From the NCBI GenBank assembly GCA_035303785.1, contig DATGRI010000005.1, positions 1 to 54,535 on the forward strand: 54,535 bases of DNA. The letters are read 5' to 3'. Shown piece by piece: positions 27,263-37,277 of the stretch. Origin of the DNA: Sphingobacteriaceae bacterium. GTDB lineage: Bacteria > Bacillota > Sulfobacillia > Thermaerobacterales > RSA17. A program made the position numbers and the translations under genes. The notes beneath the pieces are model-generated. The model was not told the origin of the DNA. It did no database searches and worked only from the letters and a program-made list of their open reading frames with translations. Each line of letters starts with the position of its first letter. Position 1 is the stretch's first letter.

Positions 27263-29194
27263 TCACCCATCAGTACTGGTTTGATCCGGCCTGTTGTGAC
27301 TTTTGCCCGGCCTGTAGGACAGGCGGGCCGTCCCTTGGGCCTGCAGTTCACGAAACCGGCGTTCCAATTCCATTGCCAGGCGGATCAACTGGATGGGCAC
27401 CTCTTGGTCCTGGGCCTCCAAGCGCCGAATTTCGGCGGCGACCCAGTTGTGTTGGTTGTGCAACGCATCCCGTTTCGCCCCGAGGATCAAGTCCCCCAGC
27501 ACTTCCTCAGGGTCGCCGGGCAGCTGGGGCTCCTGCATCGCCAGGCGGGCCACCAGACGGCGGGCCGCCGGAAGGGTTACACTGTCCAATACGGTGTGAC
27601 CGACACTTTTCCTTTCTTCCATTTCATCTGGATGGGAGCCGGCGCCCACCGCCGCCAGGGTCCGGGCTATGTCCCGGTATTCGGGCAAGGAAAATTCGTC
27701 AGGAGCCATCTCATCCCAAACCCGGACCCCCATCTCGGGATAATGGAGCAAAAGCCGCAGCAACGTCTGCTCTGCTCCGCCGGACTGCTCCAGACGCTCG
27801 ATCAGGCCCCACTGGGCGGTCCTGCCATTTACAGCGCTATTATTATCCCGGCCATTGCGCGTTTTATGCCCGGCCCGCCCGGCCCGTGCCCCGGCCCCCA
27901 GCTTGCGGATTTCATCCCACAACGCCGACGCCGGCAGGCCCAGCTGCTGGGCGAAGGTTTCCACGTAGCCCGACTGGGCCGCGCCCCGGGGCATTTGGGC
28001 CAGGAGGGGGGCCACCTCGGCCACGATGCGCACCTTGCCCGCCACCGTGCCCTCGTCGTGCCGCTGCCGGGCCAGGTCGAAGCGCCAGTCCAGCAGGGGC
28101 ATGGCCTCCTCCAGCATGGCCTGGAAGGCCTCGATGCCGTGCTGGCGGATGAAGCTGTCGGGATCGGCGCCCCCGGGCAGGGCAACCACCCTTACGTCCA
28201 CATCGCCCAGGGCCGCCAGTTGGTTCAGCCCCCGCAGGGTGGCCGCCTGGCCGGCGCCGTCGGCATCGTAGGCGATGAAAATCTGGCGCCCGTACCGGGC
28301 CAGGAGGGCGGCCTGCTCGGGGGACAGGGCCGTCCCCATGGACGCCACGGCGTAGTCGATGCCCCCCTGATGACAGGCGATGGCATCGGTGTAGCCCTCC
28401 ACCACCAGCACCCGGCCCGTCCGCTGGATGGCGGGCAGGGCCAAGCCTAGACCATATAATGTAGACCGTTTTTTGAACAGGATTGTTTCCGGCGAGTTCA
28501 CGTACTTGGCCTGGTCGGCCGCCTGCCCCAGCAGCCGGCCGCCGAAGGCGATGACCCTGTCTTGCTGATCGCAGATGGGGAAGATGATCCGGCCGCGGAA
28601 GCGGTCGTAGTATCCTTCCCCTTGCCGCCGGGGCAGCACCAGCCCCGCCGCCGCCAGGGCCTCCATGCCGAAGCGGGGGCCCAAGGCGCCGGCCAGAGCC
28701 GACCATTCCCCGGGAGCCCAGCCGATGCGGAACCGGCGGGCCGTTTCCGGCGTCATGCCCCGCCCTACCAAGTACCGGCGCGCCGCCTTGGCCTCCGGCC
28801 TGCGCAAGGCATCTTCAAACCACTGGGCGGCTGCTTCCAGAACTTCGTACAAGCGGGCTTTTTGCCGCAGCAAACGGCGGGCTTGGGGCGACAAGTCGGC
28901 TTGGGGGACGGTCAACCCGACCCGGTGGGCCAAATACTCCAAAGCGCCGCGAAAGTCCAGCCGGCGCACTTCCATTATATAACGAAAAACGTCACCACCG
29001 GAATGGCAGCCGAAACAGTAGTACATCTGCCGCTCGGGCGACACGTTGAAGGACGGTGTCCGCTCCTGATGGAAGGGACACAGCCCGACGAAATTCTGCC
29101 CCCGCCGCTGGAGGGGCACATCTTGGGATATGACCTCAACGATATCGTTGCGGCGGCGGACTTCTTCTTTAAATTCTTCAAGCCTGAGGTTCAA
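27263..29194 (-). CDS. dnaG: DNA primase
   Basis: 643 residues. N-terminal zinc finger (CPFH...CFGCHSGGDVF, about 38-65), then the catalytic core with the TOPRIM motif VLVVEGYTDAIA, IAYDADGAGQAATLRG and further acidic residues. The C-terminal part (about 440 on) would bind DnaB helicase. It synthesises RNA primers at the replication fork. The start is TTG 29194 in the sequence shown, close before the conserved LEEFKEEVRRRNDIVEVIS. It lies in the glyQ-glyS-dnaG-rpoD order typical of Firmicutes. Confidence 0.96.
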   Translation of the reverse strand: MNLRLEEFKEEVRRRNDIVEVISQDVPLQRRGQNFVGLCPFHQERTPSFNVSPERQMYYCFGCHSGGDVFRYIMEVRRLDFRGALEYLAHRVGLTVPQADLSPQARRLLRQKARLYEVLEAAAQWFEDALRRPEAKAARRYLVGRGMTPETARRFRIGWAPGEWSALAGALGPRFGMEALAAAGLVLPRRQGEGYYDRFRGRIIFPICDQQDRVIAFGGRLLGQAADQAKYVNSPETILFKKRSTLYGLGLALPAIQRTGRVLVVEGYTDAIACHQGGIDYAVASMGTALSPEQAALLARYGRQIFIAYDADGAGQAATLRGLNQLAALGDVDVRVVALPGGADPDSFIRQHGIEAFQAMLEEAMPLLDWRFDLARQRHDEGTVAGKVRIVAEVAPLLAQMPRGAAQSGYVETFAQQLGLPASALWDEIRKLGAGARAGRAGHKTRNGRDNNSAVNGRTAQWGLIERLEQSGGAEQTLLRLLLHYPEMGVRVWDEMAPDEFSLPEYRDIARTLAAVGAGSHPDEMEERKSVGHTVLDSVTLPAARRLVARLAMQEPQLPGDPEEVLGDLILGAKRDALHNQHNWVAAEIRRLEAQDQEVPIQLIRLAMELERRFRELQAQGTARLSYRPGKSHNRPDQTSTDG

Positions 29195-29324
29195 CCCGGG
29201 CGCCCCCCACCCTGCCGGACCCCACTGGATGGGAAAGCCGCCGGTAGACCGGCGGCTCCAGGTGGATTTTGTTCGGTTTGTTCGACGCCGGGCGACCCGG
29301 TCCCTGCTTGGGCCGGCCCGCCCC

Positions 29325-31438
29325 CTAGACCGCTAAGCGGGACAGGTCGGCCACGGGTCCCAGCAGGCCCTCGATGGACCGCAGCAGGGCCAGGCGGTTG
29401 GCCCGGACGTCGGCCTCGGGAGCCATGACCAGCACCCCGTCCAGGAAGGCGTCCACTTCTTCCCGCAGCCGGGCCACGGTGCGGAAGAACTGGTCGTAGT
29501 CTCCTCCGGCCCGGGCGGCCTCGGCCTCGGGCCCCACGGTCAGCAGGCTGTCGTGGAGGGCCACTTCGGCCGCCTCCTGCAGGAGGGACCGGTCCACCGG
29601 CCGGTCGTCGGCCTGCCGGGCCAGGTTGTGGGACCGGCGGTACACGGTGACCACATCGTCCAGGTGATCGGTCTCCAGCAGGCGGGTGACGGCCCGGGCC
29701 CGCTCCCACACGTCGGGAATGTCGGTCCAATCCCGGGCCAGGACGGCGTCGATGACGTCGGGGCGCAGGCCTGCGTCCCGCATCTGGCCTTCCAGACGCA
29801 CCCGGCAGAATTCCAGCAGCCGGTCCATGGTGGCGGCGGGGTCGCCGGCCCCTTCAATCCGGCCATAGCCCGCCAGGGCCTTTTCGAACAACTCCCGCAA
29901 GGGAACGCTGATGCCCCGCTTGGCCAGCACGATGAGCAGGCCGGCCGCCTGTCGCCGCAGGCCGAAGGGGTCTTCAGAACCGGTGGGCTCCAGCCCGATG
30001 GCGAAGCTGCCGGCCAGGGTGTCGGCCCGGTCGGCCACCGCCAGCAGGGTGCCCGCCATGGTGGCAGGCAGGTCCGCCGGATCGTCGCCCCGGCTGCCGG
30101 GGGGCGGCAGGTACTGCTCGTACAGAGCCTGGGCCACTTCCTCCGGCTCGCCGCTGAGGCGGGCGTAATGGCGGCCCATGACCCCTTCCAGTTCGGAAAA
30201 CTCGTACACCACCTGGGTCCTCAAGTCGGCCCGGGTCAAGGTGGCGGCCCTAAGGGCCCGCTCCTTGCCGGCCCCTTCCACGCCCAGGTAGTCGCACAAC
30301 TCCGCCACCAGCCGCTCCAGGCGGTGGGTCTTGTCCAGCATGGTCCCCAGCCGCTCCCGGAAGCTGATGCGGGCCAGTTCTGGCACGTAGTCGGCCAGGG
30401 GACGGTTCTGGTCCTGCTTGTAGAAGAAGCGGGCGTCGGCCAGCCGGGCGGCGATGACCCGCTCGTTGCCCCGGCGCACCGTGTCCAGGTTGCGATCGTC
30501 GCCGTTGCACACACCGATGAAGTGGGGCAGCAGTTCCGGCGCTTCACCATCTTCGGCGCCTTCCTTGGCCACGGGGAAGTAGCGCTGGTGCACCTTCATG
30601 ACGGTGATGAGGAGTTCCGCCGGCAAGTCCAGGTGGGCGGGATCGAAGCTGCCGTAAAAGGCGGTGGGCGTTTCCACCAGGTGGGTGACTTCGGTGAGCA
30701 GGTCGTCGTAAATGACCGCCTTCCCGCCCAGGGACGCGGCCACCTTCTCGGCCTGCTCCACGATTTTCTGCCGCCTTGCCTCCACGTCGGGCTCCAGGCC
30801 GATGTCCCGCAGCAGGCCGGGCAGGTCGGCGGCCGTCTTCACCGTATGGGGGCCGGGGTTCAAGGTGCGGTGCCCCCGGGTCTGGTTGCCGGCCGTCACG
30901 TTGCCGATGACTACCGGCAGCACTTCCTCATCCAGCAAGGCCACCAGCCAGCGGATGGGCCGGATGAAGCGGATCTCGCCGTGGCCCCAGCGCATGGGCC
31001 GGGGGAAGGGCAGCCCCAGCACCAGCTCCGCCAGGGGCTCCGCCAGCACTTCACCGGCGGGCCGGCCGGCCTCCACCTTCCGGGCGAAGACGTAGGTGCC
31101 CTGGTCCGTATCCCGCACCTCCAAGTCTTCGGGCTCGATGCCCTGGCTGCGGGCGAAGCCCAGGGCGGCCTGGGTGGGCTTGCCGTCGGCGTCGAAGGCA
31201 GCCTGGCGGCTGGGCCCCCGCACCCACGTCTCCCCTTCCTCCTGGACGGCGGGCAGGCCGTAGACCATCCAGATCAGGCGCCGGGGGGTGGACAGCACTT
31301 CCAGCCGGTCATACCGGTCCAGGCGCAGGCGCTTAAGCATCTCCTCGGCCCCCGCAGCCAGGGCCTCCATGGCGCCGGGCACGAACCGGGCCGGCATCTC
31401 CTCCACGCCTACTTCGAAAGCCAGCGTCTTCTTGTCGC

Positions 31439-31442
<4 letters not shown>
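29325..31442 (-). CDS. glyS: Glycine--tRNA ligase beta subunit
   Basis: 705 residues, the normal length of the beta subunit of the alpha2beta2 enzyme. It begins [18 protein letters not shown] and contains the HD-like and C-terminal anticodon-binding (DALR-like) parts, with [28 protein letters not shown] near the end. The beta subunit recognises tRNA-Gly and needs the alpha subunit for catalysis. The ATG overlaps the glyQ stop by 4 nt (ATGA), so it is translationally coupled to a gene that carries an internal stop. Confidence 0.96.
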
Positions 31443-32350
<908 letters not shown>

Positions 32351-32390
32351 GGCAGCAACCACCTCCCAAAGCGCGAGTAATTTGGTGCGG

Positions 32391-32667
32391 AAATAAAAAA
32401 CCGTCCCATGGCAAAGCCAGGGACGGGTTCCAAACTTGGATGCCCGCGGTCCCACCCTGGTTGGCCCATGCCGGGGCGCGGCGCCTGGCCGCCCGCCAAC
32501 CCAAGCAGGGCCCACCTCGTAGGGATAAGGCTCAGGGACGCCATTCACCGGGGGCCGCCACCGGCCTCCCACCATCGCCGGCTCGCTCCGGACGGCTTGT
32601 CCCGGCTACTCCTTCCCATCACAGCCAGAGCGGATTCATCTTTGCAAAGGTACAAAAAGGCGAATTC
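32391..32667 (-). promoter_or_regulatory. Glycine T-box riboswitch (tRNA-sensing leader) of glyQS
   Basis: The minus-strand leader carries the diagnostic T-box AGGGTGGGACCGCGG (32458-32444), pairing region for the uncharged tRNA acceptor end. It is followed by a terminator: CCGTCCC-TGGC paired with GCCA-GGGACGG (32426-32401), then TTTTTTATTT. Upstream, GAAGGAGTAG and AGCGAGCCGG...GGTGGGAGGCCGG match conserved T-box stem elements. GGTGAA is followed by TGGC, making GGC (32542-32540) the likely glycine specifier codon. Uncharged tRNA-Gly would stabilise the antiterminator and turn on glyQS. Confidence 0.9.
32401..32426 (-). terminator. T-box-controlled intrinsic terminator before glyQ
   Basis: The stem CCGTCCC/GGGACGG is extended by TGGC/GCCA and followed by TTTTTT on the minus strand. 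It is mutually exclusive with the T-box antiterminator. Confidence 0.88.
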
Positions 32668-32673
32668 TCCCCT

Positions 32674-32702
32674 AAGTTAGCAAAGCCCCGGGCCCCTGTC
32701 AA
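32674..32702 (-). promoter_or_regulatory. Promoter of the glyQS operon
   Basis: Consensus -35 TTGACA (32702-32697), 17-bp spacer, -10 TAACTT (32679-32674) on the minus strand, immediately upstream of the T-box leader. Confidence 0.8.
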
Positions 32703-32761
32703 CGAACGAAGCCCGCCCACTGCCACGCCTTGGCAATTAGTATGGCCTGCCGGGCCCGGTC

Positions 32762-33577
32762 TTATTTTGCACCGGTACCCAGCACTTCCAGAAAGGCGGT
32801 GGACTGCAGGGGCCGCTCCAGCACCCAGGTCAGATAGGTGTGGCTCAGGCTGAACAAATCCTTCACCGCCCCGGGGGGCACCGCCAAGCCCACCGCCGCC
32901 GTCAAGGGCTGCCGGATCAAGGTGTCGATGGCCGTCACCGCATCCCGGCGAGCGGGGTACAGGGTGCCGTTGCCCGCCCCCCGGCAGGGCCGGCACAAGA
33001 GCCCGCCCTCGCCCGGTGAAAAATGCACCTTAGCCGGGAGGGCTCCCCCCTGGGGCCGGCGGCCGCAGGCAGCGCACCGGTCGAAGGAGGGGCCAAAGCC
33101 TTTCAATGTGAGGAGCTTCCATTGGAAAGCCAGCAGCAGCCGCTCCAAGGGGCCGTCCTGGGGCCAGGCCACCGGCACCTCGCCTCCTTGGTGGGCGACG
33201 GTTTCGTTCAGCGTGTGGAGCCCCATCAAGAACAGGTCGAAAACGTGGGGGTCCGGGTCGGCCTCCTGGGTCAGGCCGTCCACCAGTTCGCACATGTAAG
33301 CGGCCGCCGCCGCCCCCGACAGGCTCTCCCTGACGGCGGCGAAGCCATCCTGAACGGCGCACTGGCTGATGCCGTCCAGGCTGCGGCCCTTCCAGCAGTA
33401 CAACTGGGCGTGGACGAAGGGCTGCAGGCAGGCTCCCAGGCGGCTGCGGGACCGGCGGGCTCCCCGGGCCACGGCCCGGTGCCGCCCCCGCTGCCGGGTG
33501 TAGGAGGTCACCAGGCGGTCGGCTTCCCCCAAGGGCTGGCTTTTGATGATGACGGCGTCTACCCGATAGCCGGACAT
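32762..33577 (-). CDS. recO: DNA repair protein RecO
   Basis: 271 residues. N-terminal OB fold (YRVDAVIIKSQPLGEADRLVTSYTRQRG), then a helical domain with a zinc-binding set (CAACGR...GGLLCRPC). RecO loads RecA on SSB-coated DNA with RecR. AGGAA lies 7 nt before the ATG. It follows era with a 4-bp gap, as in Bacillus. Confidence 0.93.
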   Translation of the reverse strand: MSGYRVDAVIIKSQPLGEADRLVTSYTRQRGRHRAVARGARRSRSRLGACLQPFVHAQLYCWKGRSLDGISQCAVQDGFAAVRESLSGAAAAAYMCELVDGLTQEADPDPHVFDLFLMGLHTLNETVAHQGGEVPVAWPQDGPLERLLLAFQWKLLTLKGFGPSFDRCAACGRRPQGGALPAKVHFSPGEGGLLCRPCRGAGNGTLYPARRDAVTAIDTLIRQPLTAAVGLAVPPGAVKDLFSLSHTYLTWVLERPLQSTAFLEVLGTGAK

Positions 33578-33581
33578 CTTG

Positions 33582-34508
33582 CTATTCCTGCCGGAAGCCC
33601 AAGGCCCGGAGGCTGCCGGCCCGGTCCCGCCACTTCTTGCTCACCTTGACCCAGAGGTCCAGGTAGACCGGCTCCCCCAGCAGGGTCTCGATGCGCTCCC
33701 GGGCCCCGCTGCCCACGGCCTTCAGCAGGTTTCCCCCCTGGCCGATCAAGATGCCTTTCTGGGATTCCCGCTCCACGTAGATTACCGCCCGGATGTACAC
33801 CTTGCCCCCGCTGCGGGGGGTCATTTCTTCGATGTCCACCCCCACGGCGTGGGGCACTTCATCCCGGGTCAGGTGGAGCACCTGCTCCCGGATGAATTCC
33901 GCCGCCAGCACCCGCTCGGGCTGGTCGGTGTGCATCCCCGGCGGGAAGTAGGGCGGGCCCGGCGGCAGGTGGTCGACGATGAGTTCCAGCAGCCGGTCGG
34001 TGCCGGCGCCGGTCCTGGCCGAAATGGGCACCGTGTCCACGAAGTCGCCCAGTTCCTCGTAGGCTGCCGTCACCGCCGGCCCTTCGCCGGGGGGCACCAG
34101 GTCCATCTTGTTGATGACCAGCACCGCCCGGGCCCGGGCCGACGCCACCCGCTGGGCCACATGGGTGTCGCCGGGGCCGGGCCGCCGGGAACTGCCGTCC
34201 ACCATGAACAAGACCAAGTCAGCGTCCTTAAGGGAGCGCTCGGCCACCTGCAGCATCCAGCGGCCCAGCAGGTGGCGGGGCCGGTGAATGCCCGGGGTGT
34301 CCAGCAGCACGATCTGGGCAGCGGGCAGGTGGACCACGCCCATGATCCGGTGGCGGGTCGTCTGGGCCTTGTCGGAGACGATGGCCACCGTGCGGCCCAC
34401 CAGCCGGTTCACCAGGGTGGACTTGCCCACGTTGGGCCGGCCGATGACGGCCACAAAGCCGGAGCGAAACTCCTGCTCATGTTCCCGGGGACTCGTCGCC
34501 GGAGCCAC
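33582..34508 (-). CDS. era: GTPase Era (16S rRNA / 30S assembly)
   Basis: 308 residues. GTPase motifs: GRPNVGKST (G1), DTPGIH (G3), NKMD (G4) and SARTG (G5). The C-terminal KH domain includes ILIGQGGNLLKAVGSGARERIE. Era binds the 3' end of 16S rRNA during small-subunit maturation. The GTG start at 34508 overlaps the end of the upstream DUF3048 gene by 32 nt. Confidence 0.96.
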   Translation of the reverse strand: MAPATSPREHEQEFRSGFVAVIGRPNVGKSTLVNRLVGRTVAIVSDKAQTTRHRIMGVVHLPAAQIVLLDTPGIHRPRHLLGRWMLQVAERSLKDADLVLFMVDGSSRRPGPGDTHVAQRVASARARAVLVINKMDLVPPGEGPAVTAAYEELGDFVDTVPISARTGAGTDRLLELIVDHLPPGPPYFPPGMHTDQPERVLAAEFIREQVLHLTRDEVPHAVGVDIEEMTPRSGGKVYIRAVIYVERESQKGILIGQGGNLLKAVGSGARERIETLLGEPVYLDLWVKVSKKWRDRAGSLRALGFRQE

Positions 34509-35625
34509 TTGCCCATTCCACCTCCGTCCCGACAGGCACCATCAGGATCCACACTTGACCGGGCAGCAAGGTCGCCGGCCCGCCCCTCTCCTCCAGGAAA
34601 GCCGTAGGGGCGGTCCGCTGGTCCTTGCGCCACCTGCCTTCCCGCACCGTGCCCCCGGTGGCGATGAGGAGACGCCCCTCGCCCACCAAGTCCACGTCGA
34701 GGCGCCCCTCGGTGTCACCCGGGATGGCCCGGACGGGAACGAACTGGATGAGCAGCGACCTGGCCGTCAAGGGTTGCTCCGATTCCCGATCCACGTGGGC
34801 TGCGGAGCCCAGGTGCCGCTCGTAACGGTACATTTCCTCATCGTAACGGTAAATTACTTCCCCGCCGGCCCCGGGACGCCGGATGACCACTTCCAGGGCC
34901 TCCTCACCCGCCGGCAGGCGATCCGGCGTCACGAAGCGGAAAGGCTGCCGCTCGACGGCCGGGGCCTCCAGGCCGAGGCTTTCCATCTTCTGCCGCAGCC
35001 GGGCCGTGCTGGTGTACAAGTTGTCGGGCGCCCGGCGGGACCCCGACCGCCAGAACACCCCGGCGCCCGAAGCGCCCCGGTCGTCAAAAACCTTCACGCC
35101 GCTCCTGCCCACCGCTTCGTAGTGGCCGGGGCTGCCCCCCACATGGGCCAGCACCGCCTCCCACTCCCGGGCCAGGTCCAAAATGTACGTCCGGGAACTG
35201 CGCACCGGCCCGATGGGATCGGCCCGGCCGGCCCGGAACAGGGCGAGAAACCGGGTGATGCCCCCTTCGGCGGGCACTTCGTACACCAGGTCGGCCGCCG
35301 GCAGGCCCGACTGGGGCCGGGCCCGGGGGTTGTTGCCGATGACCACCAGGCTGTAGGGGTAGGCCAGTTCTTTTCTGTCTACCGGCAGGCCCGTCAGGGG
35401 ATGGCGCACCTGGCCCGGCCTCAGGGCGGGGAAGAAGGCAGGCGGTCCTGGAGGCTCCTCCACAACGGGATCCTGGCCGGGGTCGGCTGTGCCGCCGTTG
35501 TCATCGACGGCCGGGTCGCCTCCCGAGCCGCCGCCGCAGCCCGCCACCACCAATGCCGTAACAAGCAGGATGAAAACAAAAACTATGAACAGCCTCGCTG
35601 GGGCTCCCTGTTTCCCACGGTTCAC
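34477..35625 (-). CDS. DUF3048-domain lipoprotein (YerB-like)
   Basis: 382 residues. A lipoprotein signal with the Cys in VVAGCGGG (about residue 30) is followed by a Gly/Asp/Pro linker. The DUF3048 domain shows RHPLTGLPV, LVVIGNNPRARPQSGLPAADLVYEVPAEGGITRFLALF-type sequence, PIGPVRSSRTYI and the C-terminal beta domain. Homologues are secreted lipoproteins of Bacillota of unclear role, possibly linked to the cell wall. The GTG start overlaps the DUF502 stop by 2 nt, so the membrane genes and era form one transcription unit. Confidence 0.88.
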   Translation of the reverse strand: MNRGKQGAPARLFIVFVFILLVTALVVAGCGGGSGGDPAVDDNGGTADPGQDPVVEEPPGPPAFFPALRPGQVRHPLTGLPVDRKELAYPYSLVVIGNNPRARPQSGLPAADLVYEVPAEGGITRFLALFRAGRADPIGPVRSSRTYILDLAREWEAVLAHVGGSPGHYEAVGRSGVKVFDDRGASGAGVFWRSGSRRAPDNLYTSTARLRQKMESLGLEAPAVERQPFRFVTPDRLPAGEEALEVVIRRPGAGGEVIYRYDEEMYRYERHLGSAAHVDRESEQPLTARSLLIQFVPVRAIPGDTEGRLDVDLVGEGRLLIATGGTVREGRWRKDQRTAPTAFLEERGGPATLLPGQVWILMVPVGTEVEWASGSGDESPGT

Positions 35626-36287
35626 CGGCGTTCCTCTTCCCCTCCAGCATTTTGACGGTCCTGTTCACCCACCGCCGGCCCATGGCCGGGCGGGGCGTCC
35701 TTTTCCGGCGGGACGATGACGCCGCCGGAAACGATGACCTGCATGGCGTCCTGGACGGACATGTCCAGGGGAACCACGTCCCGTCGGGGCACGATCATCA
35801 GGTAGCCCGAGGTGGGATTGGGCGTGGTGGGCACGAAAACGTGAAGCAAATCGGTGTCCAGCCGGCGCCGCATCTCGCCGCCGCTTTCACCCGTCACCAG
35901 GCCGAAGGACCAAAGGCCGGGCCGGGGAAACTCCACCAGCACCACCCGCTGGAAGCCGCCGGTCCCTTCGGGCGGCGACACCACATCCACCAACTGGCGG
36001 AAGGTGCTGTAGATGCCCCGGACAAAGGGCAGGCGGCTGAAAACCCATTCCGTCCATTGGATGATCTTGCGGCCCATGATGTTGGTGGCCAGGACGCCGG
36101 TGCCCAGCACCACCAGGAGGGTCAGCAGCAGGCCCAGCCCCGGAATGCGCAGGGGCGGGGGCAGGAACTGGCCGATGAGGCCGTCGGCAAGGCGGAACAC
36201 CGTGACCAGCACCCAAAGGGAGCCCAGGATGGGCGCCAGGACGGCCAACCCGGTGACGAAATACCTGCGCAATTGTGCCAAGGCCAT
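35622..36287 (-). CDS. DUF502-family membrane protein
   Basis: 221 residues. Two N-terminal membrane helices (about 10-30 and 50-70) surround a short loop. The family signature NIMGRKIIQWTEWVFSRLPFVRGIYSTFRQLVD follows, and a soluble C-terminal domain has VFVPTTPNPTSGYLMIVPRRDV. The function is unknown; family members are often seen near envelope genes. Either ATG 36287, very close to GGGGG, or a TTG 6 nt later may be the true start. Confidence 0.9.
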   Translation of the reverse strand: MALAQLRRYFVTGLAVLAPILGSLWVLVTVFRLADGLIGQFLPPPLRIPGLGLLLTLLVVLGTGVLATNIMGRKIIQWTEWVFSRLPFVRGIYSTFRQLVDVVSPPEGTGGFQRVVLVEFPRPGLWSFGLVTGESGGEMRRRLDTDLLHVFVPTTPNPTSGYLMIVPRRDVVPLDMSVQDAMQVIVSGGVIVPPEKDAPPGHGPAVGEQDRQNAGGEEERR

Positions 36288-36291
36288 CCCC

Positions 36292-36750
36292 CTATCGCCT
36301 GATACCCGATGCCAGCAGCAACACCACGACCCCGCCGGCTGCCGCCACCTCCAGGGGCTGCTGCTGCCAGCGCTGGGCGACGGCGGCGGGCAGCCGCCCC
36401 AGATGGGGGCCGAAGATCCAAAACCCTACCGCCACGGCCACCACCACCGCCCACAGCACGGCGCCGGCGGCCACGTCCTTGGCCAGGCGGGCCAGGGGGT
36501 GCACGTCACGGGTGGCCAAGTCCACCGCCGTCTCAACAGCGGTGTTGACGGCCTCCATGCAGATGACCAGGCCGATGGCCAGCAGGAGGGGCACCACTGC
36601 GCTCCTATTCAAGCCCAGCCAGCGGGCCGCGGCCACCACCGCCACCGCCGCACCGAACTGGACCCGGATGTTGGGCTGGGAGCGCCACGTGTGGGCAAAG
36701 CCACGCCAGGCATAAAGAAAAGCCTGCCAGATGGTCCGTTTCGGGAGCAC
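36292..36750 (-). CDS. dgkA: Diacylglycerol / undecaprenol kinase
   Basis: 152 residues, prokaryotic DAGK fold with three core helices and the motif ICMEAVNTAVETAVDLAT, whose Glu and Asn residues bind ATP/Mg and the lipid. In Gram-positives the enzyme phosphorylates undecaprenol. GGAGGGGGGAG lies 5 nt before GTG 36750, which begins 3 nt after the ybeY stop. An extra C-terminal hydrophobic segment (residues ~130-150) is longer than in typical DgkA. Confidence 0.9.
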   Translation of the reverse strand: MLPKRTIWQAFLYAWRGFAHTWRSQPNIRVQFGAAVAVVAAARWLGLNRSAVVPLLLAIGLVICMEAVNTAVETAVDLATRDVHPLARLAKDVAAGAVLWAVVVAVAVGFWIFGPHLGRLPAAVAQRWQQQPLEVAAAGGVVVLLLASGIRR

Positions 36751-36752
36751 GG

Positions 36753-37277
36753 CTACTCCCCCCTCCGCAGCCCTAGGGGAGCCAGCACCGCTTCCGTCGC
36801 CGCCTCCATGCGGGCGGCGGCGGCCTCGTCCCCATGATCGAAGCCCAGCAGGTGCAAGGTGCCGTGGACGGCCAAGAAAGCGCACTCCCGGGCCAGGGAA
36901 TGGCCGTAGGCCTCAGCGCTCCTTTGGGCGGCGGCCAGATTCACCACCACGTCACCCAGGGGCTCGGCCTCAGGCCCCCCGGCGTCGCCCGGCGGCCCCT
37001 GGTCGCCCATGGCCGCCCACTCCTCCGGCGACCATTGGGGGAAAGCCAGCACATCGGTAGTTTCCCCCCGGCCCCGGTATTTCTCGTTGATCTCCGCCAT
37101 GGACCCGTCGCCCGTCAAGGTCAGGTCCAAGAGCCACCGGCCGGGGGGTGCGTGGGCCTGCACCGCCGCCTCCACCGCCGCCGTCATGCCCTGGACGATC
37201 TCCTGGGGCACCGGCGGGGCGTCGTCCCAATGGGCAACCATCACCTCAACCCGCACTTGGCCGGTGCTACCGCCCAT
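36753..37277 (-). CDS. ybeY: Endoribonuclease YbeY (rRNA maturation factor)
   Basis: 174 residues. The metal site H-x3-H-x5-H reads HGTLHLLGFDH; the upstream ARECAFLAVHGT helix is also typical. YbeY processes 16S rRNA and takes part in 70S quality control. Its start lies inside the 3' end of the HD-phosphohydrolase gene (11-nt overlap). Confidence 0.94.
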   Translation of the reverse strand: MGGSTGQVRVEVMVAHWDDAPPVPQEIVQGMTAAVEAAVQAHAPPGRWLLDLTLTGDGSMAEINEKYRGRGETTDVLAFPQWSPEEWAAMGDQGPPGDAGGPEAEPLGDVVVNLAAAQRSAEAYGHSLARECAFLAVHGTLHLLGFDHGDEAAAARMEAATEAVLAPLGLRRGE

